A stretch of 64,000 nt of DNA from Pampus argenteus (lineage: Eukaryota; Chordata; Actinopteri; Scombriformes; Stromateidae): NCBI GenBank assembly GCA_036937835.1, contig CM072860.1, forward strand, positions 6,403,001 to 6,467,000, written 5' to 3'. The notes beneath the pieces were generated by a model. That model was not told where the DNA came from, ran no database searches, and saw only the letters and a program-made list of their open reading frames with translations. The position numbers and the translations under genes were made by a program. Of the stretch, positions 12,481-26,462 are shown piece by piece (the stretch's first letter is position 1; the number at the start of each line of letters is the position of its first letter).

Positions 12481-14144
12481 TGCCGTACTCCATAGTCTGT
12501 AAATTGTGGCTTGGAGCCACGACGAAAGCTCAGTCAAGCACCCAGAGGTGTTTCTGGTTTTCTTATGTGAATTGTTGCATTGTGGGATCTCTTGTCTGTT
12601 TTTCAGACACCTGCTGTGAGGCAGGGGATCAGTCTATGAAGTCCTGGCTGCTACTAAGAGTCTCTCTTCTTGTCTTAAGGCAACTGTTTGCTTATGTTTC
12701 AGCTTTAATTTCTTACCTCTACTTTGTTTACATAGTAGCTATAATAGCTGAAAGTGGGAAGTTATACATTATCCTTGCCTACTGATATACTATAATTCCT
12801 TGCATTGTTTTACATCCGAGCCAACACTATAGGTGAAGAACCCAATTGACAATTACATAAAATTGCAAAAGTCAATGGTCTGTAACGCTGTTGAATTTGC
12901 TAATTTAAAGTCTTATTTTAAGTCCCAGTTTGATCCAATTCCAGTATCCACTTCCATTGGTAAACACCAGCTATAATTCCCTCACTGTTATAGGAAAATT
13001 GTTGAAAAGACAAACATCAAACCTTTGCCTGATTTTGCTGTGATATACATACAAAAAACCTCAATGCACTATATGACTATATGCTGAAACTGCATGAATT
13101 CGTGATGGCGACTCCAAACATTGCTGAAGCAAAAGGAAACACAATTCTGATTTGCCTCAAGTCAACTATTTTCATTTCACAATGTGGCTCGTCAGACTTT
13201 AGAAAGCAATAATTGCATATTTTTTAGCTGTGTTAGAGTGATAACATGGTGTTTACTTCATAATGTCCAGTTTGTTGCTTTTTATTCTATTAGGAGAAGG
13301 ACCAGGATAAGAGGTATGGAGTAGTGGGATATAAACTGCCAATCCAGCTGTCGGAGGCAGTCAGGTCCAGATCTCATCTGTAAGTACCAGCTGGCTGAAG
13401 GGGGCACACTCTGCACTACTGATAAGAAATAGTGTGACCTTAATCCTCCAGATGGAGCTCGGTGTGGCCTCAGGATGTCAGAAGAAACACTGCTCGAGCC
13501 AGTCTGTCCATACCCATGACTCTCTCTCCCTATCACCGTGCTGTAAGCTTAATTTTTCCCTGAGTCACCCTGCCTTATAAAAAAAACATGATGTAAACAA
13601 ACAGTGTGGATAAAACTGCAGGTCTTATCACAGTTATGGATATAATTGTGTAGCAGTGACTATTTTTAAAAGAGACCGGTGAATGTGAAAAGCTGAGCAT
13701 CGGTGCATCGCGGATCTTTAAAACGAGATGCTCAAGATATCAATTCTTTTTTGTTGCCAACAGCAAATTCATTTCCCTGGACGATATTGACAGTGCGGGT
13801 AATATACTTTCTCCATTTTCAGTGACATTCAATACTTTGTCGCATTGAACTATTTCCGCTAAGTTAGACCTAGAAATACAGCGAATGCATCGGATGACAT
13901 ATTCCATGTCTGAATATAGAGGTTCCACCAATGGCATTAGAGACCTGTTGATTTCTATTTACTCAGAGTTGCAAATTTAAAAAAGAAAGCTTTGCAGAGT
14001 CAAAATCATATACAAGGACATTACTTTAACGCTAACTCACACAATGGTTGCCCCAGCAACCAGTAGGGGTCAATACTGTTGTGACGTATACATGATCCCT
14101 CAACAGCCTCCCGCCCGTGAACACGGCCTACTGTGTTTGGACCA
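12481..14144. other. Intergenic, no gene recognised
   Basis: Possibly more relic of the LTR element up to about 12.7 kb, then unique sequence. The 13282-13536 minus-strand frame has no recognisable domain. X-box-like motif at 14046. Confidence 0.4.
14046..14061 (+). promoter_or_regulatory. RFX X-box-like inverted repeat
   Basis: GGTTGCCCCAGCAACC is a near-perfect palindrome that fits the X-box pattern of two half sites with a 2-base spacer. It sits about 90 bp left of the hAT MITE. Confidence 0.35.
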
Positions 14145-14152
14145 CTATCAAG

Positions 14153-14296
14153 TAGGGATGCACAATATTGAATTTTTTTTTTTTGCCGATATGCCAATAT
14201 TTTCCAACACATTTTGAATGATTATTGATGCTGATACGTGCACATATTGTTTTCCACCATATTATTATCCCACATCCATACTATTGTGCATCCCTA
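14153..14296. mobile_element. hAT-type MITE, 144 bp, with inverted ends and 8-bp target-site duplication
   Basis: The left end TAGGGATGCACAATA and the right end TATTGTGCATCCCTA are exact inverted copies (15 bp). They are flanked by CTATCAAG (14145-14152) and ATATCAAG (14297-14304), an 8-bp duplication with one mismatch, the size made by hAT transposases. The interior is AT-rich with no coding capacity, so it would have needed a transposase supplied in trans. Confidence 0.85.
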
Positions 14297-14566
14297 ATAT
14301 CAAGGATTGAACCGCCAGCCTAAAATAAAACAAAATAAGCAGTCGCTTCCCTCTAAACAATCTCTATCTGCAGTACAACATTGTTTGTTAGTGCTTTAAT
14401 TTAATTCCATTTAATGGAACAATTGAATAAATCGAAATCAATTAAATTAAGTTAAGCGAACAATATTAAATGAAACTAAATTAATTAAAGTGGAAGTTAT
14501 TAAATGAAATGCATTTTATTAATCAATCTAAATACAATAAAATCCTTAAACCGCATTCAAACAAAG

Positions 14567-14567
<1 letters not shown>

Positions 14568-14600
<33 letters not shown>
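14568..14600. repeat. (TG)n microsatellite
   Basis: 33 bp of uninterrupted TG. Confidence 0.95.
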
Positions 14601-14603
<3 letters not shown>

Positions 14604-17411
14604 GGATGTGTGCTTCACGGAGGTTGCGCATGTCTACCAGTTGTGATGAGCTCATCTAAAGATAGAATTTCGTTCTCCTTGTTTTATTTGAATAAAATAA
14701 ATCTCGTGTAAACAGAAAGATGTGTTTTCTTTCTTTTCTATTCTGTAAATCCACTCGCAACCTGTTACGTGCCGTAGTGGGTGTGTGATCAGATATATTT
14801 AACAACCCCCCTGTGATCAGGCAATAACCTATGAGAAACTAGATCAGGTGAATCAAGTGCGTTAAGTGTCAAGGGCCAATTAAACAACTGTTATTGTGCA
14901 TTTGTACAAAAATTAAAAGTAAAAAGTTAAAACTGTAAAACTCTTAAATCCTTTGAATCTTTTTATTTTATTTTATTTTTTTTATTTCTCAACTGGTGGT
15001 AATCTAATGTGTGGAATGGCTTATTTGTAGATAATTAAAGTTACTTGACAACAATTAAGAAAAATTAAATCTGTAATGGGCGGATAATGGATAATTTGCC
15101 TGTTGTGGCACCCTGGAAACTTGAGTCAAGTTCATAATTGCGATTTACGTTAGATTAATAATTGCAGTAAGCTTCCAGTGCAATGCGAGGCTGCTGTATT
15201 GCCAGACGCTGAGGTTATACTTCATTATCTATTCATTACTCATCATTAAGCATTATAGCATCTCACTTAATACACTGTGCCTTGCAGTGTTATGAGAAAA
15301 ATATTGTACCGTGCTTCTCTTGGGTTTTTTGGGTGTTATATTCAGCAAATTATATTTAAAAAAAACTTGAGGACTTCAAAACAAGTGTGACATTTTCACC
15401 CTGAGGAAGTGCTTACATTTTACACAATATTAACACTGACAGGTGTAGATCTTTTTGGGGACCACTCTTCTATATCTGTGGGAGCCGGGGCTGTAAGCCT
15501 GATTTAGTGATGTGCGCCAGGGTCCAATTCTATATTACGACCAGAGGTTGCATTCACAAAACATCCTGGAGCTAAAAAAAGTAACTTCCATCTAGGCTAC
15601 TTTTTGGTCTGAGAGTAAATCAGTCCAGTGCCACAGGTTATGTTTCTCATTGTGTCAATATATTCAAAATAACAATCAACATTTGTGGACAGTTTATTAA
15701 GTGTACAAGTGAAATTAATGCATGGAAATTAATTTGACAACCTGTAGAATATGTGCTTTCTCCGCAGGTAATCAGGCTGGTGTCTTTTCAACAAACACAA
15801 ATAGCAGGAGCAGATAAATTAGTGAAACTGATTATTAAACCGAATGCCTGTGCTCTACTTAGCTGAAGCAGCTCGCGGTGACAGTCCATAGTTGTGTGTG
15901 TGTGATAACCTGTATTTTTATGCATAACATAATGACAGCCTCACAGGTGGCGCTGGTCTTTTTTCTTATTCTTCCTCAACCGCCCCGCTCATGATGTCCT
16001 AACAAAACATTATGTTTCAATCCTGCATCCTGCAGAAAATAAATGATCAATCGATGCCAAGCTTGAAAAGAAACTTTTTTTTTTCTTTGGTTGCACCACA
16101 CGGCAGTACTTCACAGCCCACTGGCCCAGAGGTCAACTTTTTCAACATTTGAAAGGCGTTCAAGAAGACGTTTTTTTTTTTTTTCGTTGTTGAAGAAGAA
16201 GATTGAAATGTTAATAGTATTGTTTTAAAGCATAGTAAGGGTAAGTAGCATGAATTCAAACCAGTTTTGTGGGCATTTAATGTTCATATTAGTCTGCACT
16301 CATTGTATTACAACAACAGGTACTTCTCCTATTCCACAAGCATAAATAAACAACGTCTTGCTCTTTATTTATAAAAAAAGGCTACTAAAATTCAAAGGAA
16401 ACAGACAGATAGATAGATATACAGAAAGAGACAGTAAGATTATGAAAATATTTTAAAAGAATCTGATGTATGTAAATCAATGCCTTGCTCCTTTGTGCAT
16501 CTGAAAGCACAGACAGGCTGTGGCTCTCTCTAGAAAGAAAGAGGTGGCACATTTTTATGAACTCCTACACTGCCCCCCGTTGGCGATATGGAGCCGTGCA
16601 CGAGGAGAGTTTGCATAGATAAAATACATCAACTGATACAGGATTTTTATTTATTTTATTTTTTTTGAATTACCCATGACACATTCAAGCAGTATAAAGA
16701 CTATGCAGACATCCAAGCGACCCTGAGCTGCCTACATGCTTCTACAGATGAATGGATGAATAAGAGTTGTGTCGTATAGAGAAGAGGTAGGATGTTCCGA
16801 TTTCATTTACAAAAGCAAACAAGGTGCATCCTTACAATGCGAACAGCATTATTTTGACCTTTAACATGTCTGTGCACATGCAGTCCTCCCTGTGAATTAA
16901 ATACCAGATGACAGACTATGCTATACTCTCACCAAACGTAACGAGATTAAATTGTTCGCGGGCTCGTCGATAATATAGAAACTCTTGTCGAAGATATTGT
17001 GTAATACTGGCAAATCCGGAAAACTCCAGGCAAAAGAAAAGAAAAGCAAATATTGAGGTTGAGGGATTTTTCATTTTATGCGGTCTATTGTTGCTTACTG
17101 CCTGAGCAGAGTGGATAAATCAAACCAATGGCCTGGGAACAACTCCTGGTCAGCCGCAGTAGGACAGAGAGGAGGGGAAGGTAGGAGTGAAAGCCCACAC
17201 ATTGGAAAATGAACTGCTGCCTTTCAAAAACCAAAAATCCCACATGATGGGAAAGCAGTGAAGTGGCACTGCACTGTGACAGTGTCTTGTTAGAGACTTT
17301 AAGCTTAAGAACTACTACTGCATTTGGCTCCTTGTGAGGGGGGTATGAGAACTGGGAAAATGAATAAATAGAGAAACGAGGAGGGGGGGGAAGAGAAAGA
17401 GTAGTTATAGT

Positions 17412-17458
17412 GAGGGGAGAAAAAAAGAAAAAGGGGAGAAAGAGGAGAAAGAGAAGAA
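17412..17458 (+). repeat. Uninterrupted 47-nt homopurine tract
   Basis: Only A and G from 17412 to 17458, within a longer purine-biased stretch from about 17371. Such tracts can form triplex (H-) DNA. The minus-strand open frame here is a by-product of the bias. Confidence 0.85.
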
Positions 17459-18942
17459 CGATATGGCTATGGATCACCGGTCTTCTCTAGTTCAAGGAAA
17501 GTTCATTGGAAGTCTTGCTCGGATTCATGTCATCTGTTTAGCTGTTCATTGCTCCCTAAGGGTACATCTCTCTGCCTTAACAGTCTGTTCAACTTGACAA
17601 AAGGGCACGAGGCGTATCAAATCTCCGGCAGCCAGGAAACAGGTTCTCAGCCAAGTTACATATTTAAAAAATGAAAATTCACAATATCAATTATAGATCT
17701 CTCCCGGCATGGACAAAGCAGCTTTAGTTTTTCACAGGCAAATATAGGCATATGATAGGTTTGGGGTTTCTGAAGAGAAAACAACAACAACAACAACCAG
17801 TAATTTGACAGACAGTAATAGTCTAATTACAAACAGTGCCTCTGTCAGTGAGTAAGTGGGCATGCAGAATGGTATGAGAAATTGCTCCTTCTGTCTATGT
17901 CCAGATGACTGAAAAGCAACGGGAAGAAAAAGGAGAATCGTATGTAATTGCGTCTACAAATGCCAAAGTGGCAAATGGCTGTTGTCAAACGGAGACAGTT
18001 TTTATAAAAAATGTAAACAGGGAAATTAGGCAGAGGACATGTTCATAGAGTCGACTGTCTTCCACGAGAATTATCGGTGAGCCGCGCGCGATGGGTTTTT
18101 TCATAGAAAGAAATCATTAGAAATCTTTATAAATTGAGTTAATACGCAAATTTAAGCAATTTACAGACGGGCAAAACAAACAATGTGTGAAATATGAAGC
18201 GAGCTTCCAATTAAGTAAATGGCAACTCTGAAGGCTGCTACACAGGTGATATAATATTGAGTTAAATGTCAATTAAGGCTTCAAGAGGGCTCTGAAAATA
18301 AAAAAAAATGTTTTATATGAGTTTCAAAGAGGAAGGTTATTTAGTGTCTGGACTGAAAGTATACCACCAACAACAACAACAACAAAAAAAATGCATTTAT
18401 TTAGATGTTATTGCCTATGTTGGAGTGTAATAAATGAAATAACTCGATAAATAATATCTTTGTTGCCTATATGCCCCTCGTTCCTCACCATCTCCTATTT
18501 CACCTGCAAAAATAATATTGCAGCATCAAACTCTCAAGGTCAAGGTCATACAGACCAGCTTGAAGCTATAAACTCAAGAAACTGAAATATCACATGGCGC
18601 GTACCGTGTGCCATGTGATAGTCTACTGAGTCCAATGTTCCAGTATTTGTAAGGTTTTCCCTAATTTGACGTATTTCATGTTAGAAAAGGCGGGAAATAA
18701 AGGCTTATCTAGGAGTTTATATAGAGTATTATATATAAGATGGTTTTTCAGTCTCCCCCCTCTAGCAGTCAGAAATCAATTAATGCATATTCAATGTTGC
18801 AGCGGATTTGAGATTATAACCATGATGCACAGCATGTGTGTGCATGTGTGAGATAGGATGAGGATCGTAAACACCATGGAAATTACTTGCATGATACGCA
18901 AGCTTGAAAATGAAACACAATTAGTATTAAGGGAGGATCCAC

Positions 18943-19030
18943 CACTTTAAAGGATAGGTTCACAGTGTTTCAGTCTTAAAACAACCTTAGTTAATATTAA
19001 AACAAGTTTTGCCTGTCGTAATTATACAAC
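18943..19030 (+). repeat. Dispersed fish repeat (GGTTCACAG...TTAAAACAAC family), copy 1
   Basis: The segment shares a worded core with 51374-51556: TTCACAGT, then a TTCA/GTCT block, then TTAAAACAAC, then a GTAAT block. It is a short degenerate copy, preceded by ACTTTAAAGGATAGG. Confidence 0.6.
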
Positions 19031-19597
19031 CCGCACATTCAAAAAAAAAAGCAGTCCTCCTTTTCCTAATGGGATCACCTCTAACCATTGTCTACCTACA
19101 GTACCCCGTCTTTACTTTTAAAACATCAAGACCTGGAAAATAGAGCAAATATAACATGATAAAAGTGATGTAAAGCAGCAAGGGAAGGCAGGATATAAGC
19201 CAAACACTCCAAGCACACCGGAATAATCCTTTATGGGAATTTCTGGAGCGCAGAGAGTAGTACAGATATCCGCCTCCTTCATCGCTAAAGGAACTGGAGG
19301 TTTTCCTTCTCGAGGGATGCTTCAACTTCCCACTACACACAATGCGACGCTTGTATAACATTACAAGAAAGAATAAAGCTGCTCTGAAGGCAAAGGGTGG
19401 TCGTCTTCCTTTCTAGATAAATAATTTTATTAATTTTTTTTTTTTATACCTGCTGTATCTCAATATCTCATTACGATACCTTCATGTAAAACTACAAAGA
19501 CACATCACGTTTCATTTCTATCATTTCCATACTTGGTCGCTGCTAAGCTTTGAGCGCCTCAAGGCATTCAATAGGATAGTATTTAGCATGCATTTAG

Positions 19598-19635
<38 letters not shown>

Positions 19636-20588
19636 CACAAAACGTATCTTAAGCAATAGAAACAGCCTTCGAATAAACCTCCTGGTTGAGTCAAATGAAA
19701 AATGAAAGCTGGTAAAAAAATTTGCCTCCCCCATTTGTTTTATTATTCTGCTTAAACCGTGCTTCAATGTGATTAAAATAACACCAAGTGCAGAAAAGGC
19801 CGAGACAATAAACCGAGAGGTTGTGTGCATGTATCATAATGCTTCATTTAGGCACTAATTCAAATAGAAAAACAATATAGGCTCATAACGGCGACATGAT
19901 TTGTTCATGCTTGTTTTCAGCAATGGCTTTGCTTAGAGCTGAGAAGCTCTTAATTTGAGGAGCTGGGACACTTTGTGCATTTAAAATCCAGTATATGTTG
20001 CTCACAAAAACCAAAAATACAAAGCAAGCAGGCTAAAAATGTCTTCTTTATCAGATGTTTCCCAGCTGGAAATGATGTATATTTTAGAGGACGGTGAGAT
20101 AAAACGGTGTTTACTTTTGTCCGTCAGTTCTGTTGTTACACTTAGAGAAGAATGATCTCTTGAACGTTGAGTTCATTTGGAGTTTATGTTGAGATACGTG
20201 CAGACAGAATTCATCGCATACCACAATAAGCTTTCTTTCAGCTCTATAACTAGTGATATTTAAATAAAAAAACCTCATCACAAAGAAATGACTGAAATTA
20301 CCACAAACTAAAGTAATTATATTAGGCACATTCAAACATAGGGTTAGGCATAGGCAGTTAAATTGGGGATTATATAACCCATCTGGCCTGGGAAGGCCTT
20401 TTGGATCCGTCAGGAAGAGCATACATTATGGGCTACCTTGTTCAACCTGCTGCCATAGCGACATAGACCCGGACAAGTGGTGGAAAATGGATGACATGGC
20501 CAATAAACTCTGACGGTCCATCTACAACTGTGGCAAAATTTGGAAAATTGGCAAAGTAGTCGTGTTCAAACCAAAAAAAGTGTTGTTT
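19031..20588. other. Intergenic, no gene recognised
   Basis: An (AT)n at 19604 and otherwise unique AT-rich sequence. The minus-strand frames here lack any family resemblance. Confidence 0.45.
19604..19631. repeat. (AT)n microsatellite
   Basis: 28 bp of pure AT alternation. Confidence 0.95.
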
Positions 20589-20790
20589 AAAGGGGACATA
20601 TGATGCACATTTCACATGCACATTATTTTCTATTCTATTATTTATTTATCCACTGGAATATCTTTGCATGTTTTAACAGTTCAAAAGTTAATAATATAAG
20701 ATAAGATAATAATGGCCCTTTATGCAGCGCCTCAGTTCAGCTTCTGTCTGATGAGTCCCACTGCTGAGATTGATCAGCAGTGGACAACGA
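20589..20790 (+). repeat. Dispersed fish repeat beginning TTAAAGGGGACATATGATGC
   Basis: This copy belongs to the common TAAAGGGGACCTATTATGC-type fish repeat. Its right part contains CAGCTTCTGTCTGATGAGTC and a perfect 10-bp inverted repeat, CCACTGCTGA / TCAGCAGTGG (20758-20783, loop 6). No matching inverted end was found downstream. Confidence 0.55.
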
Positions 20791-23700
20791 CTGGAGCAAC
20801 ATAGCAACATAGGCAATATGAAATATTTAACATCTAAAAAGATTATTATGTTTTATGCATTTTATGTACAGAATGACTTACTTCATAACATTACAGAAGT
20901 TATATCTATTGTTAGCTCAAAAAACCCTGAAAGGGATTGACGAACATTTACCGTGAATAGAAACTTGTCGCTTTTGATCAATTGTGAAGGTTATCAGACG
21001 CTGTCGGTGCTTTTCAATCAAACCATCAACCTTCCCAGCTTGCTTGATATTCCGTTTGGGCTGCCTCCACGCCCTCTCTTTATCGCACGATTCATGGCAG
21101 ATCATAAAGGCCATTACGGAGCAGTTTAAAGTGACAAAGCATGTCATGTGAACAAGATGCAGGGAGCCCATTATCGCCGTCTAGGGCCAAGCTGTGGTGC
21201 CAAGTCCAGCTGGTACCCACAGCCCCCTGGCGACTTCGCGTCCACAGAGTAGCACGTGGGTCTCACAACTGTCCTGGAATACCCACTGAACATCATCAGG
21301 ATTTAATGAGGTGACAGTGCATTGTATCAAAAGCTAGCGGGGGGTCTAATGCCGCCTTCCACTCTCTCCTCATTAAAAACCCTTTTAATGGCTCTGAGGA
21401 GGTCGAACTGGTTTAATGCTTGTTCAGGTTGTCAAGGAAAATTTCTTTTTGTTTAAAGGGCGAACTTGCCGTTCAGCACTGAAATATTGATTTGAGTAAA
21501 CTTGGTGGGGATTTGCCGGCTGGCCGCAGCATAATGGTTCAGTGTTTTTATGGAGCCGACGGCTTTTGAGGACTTAAAGAAACAAGAAAGAATACGGACA
21601 AGACTTTAAATTTAATAAGTTAGGTGAGAAGTAACACTGGAGGAGTCTTTTCGGATAATTGCCCTGTTGACACGCCTTTGTTACTATTCTGCACAGTTAT
21701 GTCTGAACCTGACAATCTGTCGGGTCATTTTGACGAATGTGTGACATTTACAGGAAGGGCTTCACATTTTCTTACAGTAACAGCACAGCATGCTTGGCAG
21801 ATCAGACAGATCGGATCAATCAAAGTATAATTTAGATCATACAACCATATGCTTAAAGAACCCACCCCCCTCTGACAGCTTACAGGAAACCAAACAGGCA
21901 TTAGAGCCCTACATGTATACCGTTTCTTTCCGGATCAACTAATTACATCATTAACTGCATTACAAAATGCAAAAATGTTCACTGGTTTGCGTTACGGTGA
22001 CGTGGGCAATGGGAGATGATGGTAGCTCTTTGACAAATTAAAGACATGGCCAGATGGACAAATGTTAATTATTATTATTATTAATATGGCAGTAATTGTG
22101 TATTTACTCAGTTAACGTGCGCATATGCTTACAGTAGATAATGGGCCAACGTGTCCGTAAGGTTCGATGCGATTAACATAAAAATTAGCATTCTCTTTCC
22201 ATTCAAGGCACGGTGGTCACACTCCTTATCGAGGAAGAATTGAAATATATGGTGAAGAATGGAAACCTGTAGTCACAGTATTGTCTCACACATATAAACA
22301 GGAAGATGTAAGTCAGGGTATAATGGTTCGAATTGGTATAGATAACTCTATTATGTACTATAGCTGTTGTTGGTTTTTTTTTCATGTATTTTGTTTTGTT
22401 ATTGTGGTGTGAAAGCTTTCAGACATTTCTAAACAAATGTATTTATATTTATCATAAATGCTGACACATCATGTTTATGTGTCAACATACAACAACAGCA
22501 TACCGCCCGATTTAGACGACATATAGATGAACGAAGATGAGGGAAAACAAGTCAAAAAAAAAAAATGTGGCTGCCTGCTTCTACATGAAGTGCGTCATCA
22601 CAGAGCGTTGTAGATGGAGGTATGAATACCGGACAGCTCAATGCTGAGAATGCAAAGACTCGGGAGGACATGGGATTTAAGCTGCCATTACAATTTCTAT
22701 CACTCTAAAATAAAAATAAATAAAAAAAAGATGGTGACCATACCGGTGACAGTGAAGGACACTGAAGCACCACTGCAGCTAACCTTAAAAGAAAGACTCT
22801 CGACATTCAAACAGCCTTGTCAAAAAGTCTGGAAACAAAGTTTAGAGATGCAGGGTTTTTTTTTTTTATAGCAAATGCACATTTATCATGTGTTGCGCCC
22901 GGTGAAATTGAGAGACAAAACCTGAAATCCCTGAATGATTTTTCGCACAGAGGCACTTTCTGTGTTGTGAAGGGAAAGCTATAACTCTTCAAAACAGCAG
23001 TTATCCCGGGCAATCTATAAACATACATCATCCTGTAACAACACATTCATCACAGGATGACAAGAAAAAGAGCTGAGGAAAAGGAAAGGTTTGTGTAATA
23101 GCTCTGATTAAATCTCTGGGAAAGCGGCACCAAAAAAAAAAAAAGTTACGTTCTCCGAGCAAAAAATCATTTGTTCTTCGCAAATTAGTGTGGGCAGGTG
23201 CTATTATTCTCACATGAACTCGTTGGCTTCGGGAAAGAAATTAATCTTTTCAGAAATAGGAGAGAGCAAAAATCACTGTGAAGTTATTCAATCACCAGCT
23301 AGTGATTCAAGTAAAAATTACCTTTTGTATGCAACCACTGAGCGTCGGTGTAGATGGCATTTAGAACAATGATAGCGACTGTCATAAAGGAAAGTCAGGC
23401 CTGGTTCACAGCACACAGGCGCTGAAGAAATGAGAAACCCAACTGGACTTACTGTAACTGCACAATTTCACTTCTTTAAAGCTTCCTTTAGATGTATAAC
23501 CCATTTTGCCCCATTGCCTTTCAAGGGCAAAATGGCACCACCTAAGCCTCCTTCCTTTAAACTTGTCAGATTTCCACCGACACCACCTTCAACGTGTTTA
23601 ACTGACCCTCTCTTTGCAAAAGGCGCTACTGAATGCTGCTGCAATATGAATAAATAAGCAAACATGCGCTCATCTTGTGCCCCCTCACATAGCGTACAGT

Positions 23701-23828
23701 TCTGAACTCAATTTCACACTCCACTGCCTTCCTCAGACAATTTAGACAGGCTGATGCCAACAGCAGAAAGTGAAGAGACAATGCATTTATTTATCGACTT
23801 TTCGGCAGAAGGGGGGGATTTGTCAGAC

Positions 23829-23859
<31 letters not shown>

Positions 23860-23861
23860 GT
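23829..23861. repeat. (TG)n microsatellite
   Basis: TG repeat with one TT interruption. Confidence 0.95.
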
Positions 23862-24449
23862 CGGAGGAGTGAGTATGCCTGTGCGTACGTGTGCATGTGC
23901 CCATGCACCTGTATATGACAGAGATACATTGGAGGGAAAAGCATGAGAAATGTGATTCAACCCCCGAAGAGAGACAGAAAGAGCGTGAGCGAGAGGAAGA
24001 GCAAGACAACGGGCATCTCCGGGGGAATTGTTTTCTTAGTCACTCATCCGGTTGTTTGTCCCGGCGCTCCTGCAGTGTGTCTGAGGAGGACATGAAACGC
24101 TCACCGTCCACAGAGAGAGACAAACTCCACAGTGAGAATGCTGACAAATAAAAAAAAAAATGACTGCGATGGAGTTTAAATACAAGTAGGCCAGTTGTCA
24201 CAACAACTCACTTCAAACATTGTACAAAAAAAAAAAAAAAAAAAAAGTATGTTCCTTATATGTTTTTTTTACGCAGTATATAACGTATAGCCAGTAATAC
24301 AGCTATTTAAAGTGGAAATCTGATTTTACACATGGATTCGTGGCAGTTGCATTATGGGAAATGTAGGTTTCAGAGATGTTTTAGCCCTTACTAGAGACTT
24401 ATTTTGGCATCTGCTGCTTCAGTTTCTACCTTTTCTTATCCGTTTCTCA

Positions 24450-25105
24450 CAACTTAAAGGGGATAACATATCATGCTTTATATATATATATGCTGTATGA
24501 TGTAGAATATGTATGTTAAATATGGTTTATGTGCGTCAGTGTTTCCACTAAATAGCGCCGCTGCTAAATGATGAATAATACTGCTGAATATTTCGCGGAA
24601 AATAATCATGACGAACGCAAACACTGCACGCTTTGTCCACTTGGAGCAGGTGTTTGGAGAGAGTGAGATGTTTGCTTCTCCATCTCCTCTGCTCTCTATC
24701 TGTGGTCACTGTCTATTTGCATAAGGGCAAGGCTGAGCTCCACACACACACACACACACACACACATATGCAGAGCAGAGAGGCCACAGAGGACAGGATG
24801 AAATGAACATGAAAATGGATGAGTTTACCACTCTCTTTGGTGCGGTAGTACTAGTTTGAACATTCAGGGGCCGATACAGAAGGACCCTCCTTGGGTTCAT
24901 ATCTTTGGCCTCTTCTCTATCCATCTTTGTCATTAACTCTCAGTTGTGAACAAGCTAACAACAGAGATCAAGTATGCCTGTGACGTCACCATCTGCCAAA
25001 ATACAATTGTAGGTGAACTGTAAAAAGTAAATGTGCATGATCTTAAAATACAACCCCTTTAAATGGGTTGCAATACTAAATTATTGGAATACCCCTTTAA
25101 ACCAC
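24450..25105. repeat. Possible non-autonomous element bounded by TTAAAGGGG / CCCCTTTAA
   Basis: TTAAAGGGGATAAC near 24456 faces AATACCCCTTTAAA near 25090, a short imperfect inverted pair about 640 bp apart. A (CA)n lies inside. The pairing may be coincidence, since CCCCTTTAA also occurs at about 25052. Confidence 0.3.
24741..24766. repeat. (CA)n microsatellite
   Basis: 26 bp of uninterrupted CA. Confidence 0.95.
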
Positions 25106-26462
25106 GAACAATAATTCCACCATGGAATAAAATATGTATTTAAATCAGAAAACTTAGAAAAGAAGAGAAGAAAATCTCTTTCTTCTGTTTAAAAGTCATG
25201 AGACCATTACTCTGCTGCGTTCCTGCCTCGCCCTGTCAGTCCCTTTATGTGTCTAGGAGAAGAAGAAAAACAAAAAAAAAAGTCTAATCTTTAAACATCT
25301 TTATGTCTTTATTTTTATATCAGTCGCACACACTTTGCAAAAAATGACGTAAAGGACAAAATCTTTAAGGTGACGGGGAAAACAGACAAATTTATGCCTG
25401 GAAATTATTCAAAGCACAGCCTTGTATGAAATATCCAAGTGCTCTCCAAGTAGAACTGGGTGTTCAGGTCTGCTGAGCACTTCCTTATCACAAAGACTTT
25501 GGGTAACTGACTCAGACATATCAAATAAACTTTCTACAAAATTCACAAGTAAGCAGGTATGACATTCTAATGGGCTTCTTCATTAAGTCTTTCAGCAGGG
25601 GGTAATGTGTTTGAAATTAATGTGACATTTTCAACTCCAAAGAGTTTCAGTCTCCGGTTATTTCTCCGTGCCTAATACTCTCCTGTAGATGTAATTTATG
25701 CACAGTTGTGATCTAATACAAAGCTGTGTTTCCTAAGCTGCTGGAATCCGACATCTAACATTGAACAACACGCACACGCGTGTGTGCATATCAGGGCTGC
25801 GAAAAGAGCAACAGGGTGCCGGTGGAGTACAAACAGCTATCTGATTTGAGCAGAGGTTTTTTTCACTGCAAGAGAAGTCACCAGGTCAAATAGTTTTCCA
25901 GGCGCTGGCTGCTACAATACTTCCTTGTGACTGCTGTGTGAGCAATTGTGCATAGATATTTTCAATTTGTCTGAGGATTTTCAAATATTTTCTTCGAAAA
26001 AAAAAAATATATATATATATGCAGCAACTGCCTGCGAAGACGCATCTTTCAGTCTATCGGCATATACCATAAAAATAGTGTATCTATGTCTAATGGAAAA
26101 GATAAAGCAAAAAAAAAATGCCTGTATTAACAGCACGACAAGTCTTAAAGGAGCAGTACACACAAATCTGACAGCAAAATACAAATACCTGAGGTTTAAT
26201 ATGATAAGACCAGTGTGTCACTATCTGACCCAGTGTAAGCGATAAATATGAAACATACTGTGGTAACCGGGGGAAACCGCTAAAGGCTATGCTAAAAGAA
26301 GGTTGACTGTCCCCCTCCTTTCTTTTTGTAATATGAAGGGGGTTAGTCTTCCCCAGTTGAGTTTTATCCAACGCTGAGCTATTATCATCATTTCCCACTA
26401 AGCAGAAGCTCCCCTGATACTCCCCAGAGAGCAGCATTGAGCTGTACTAGCGCCTTTGCCAT

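Larger units (their letters stand above)
14305..18942. other. Intergenic, no gene recognised
   Basis: Very AT-rich at 14.39-14.53 kb, (TG)n at 14568, a CTCF-core-like CAGGTGGCGCT at 15944-15954, a homopurine tract at 17412. Otherwise unique sequence without coding signal. Confidence 0.45.

Noticed and set aside
17085..17477. 130-codon minus-strand open frame
   Set aside because: Its middle is the complement of a homopurine tract, which removes stop codons by composition (Phe/Leu/Ser/Pro-rich). No protein family.
22203..22340. tRNA-like B box (GGTTCGAATT)
   Set aside because: The last positions do not match the B-box consensus and no A box or cloverleaf can be drawn upstream.
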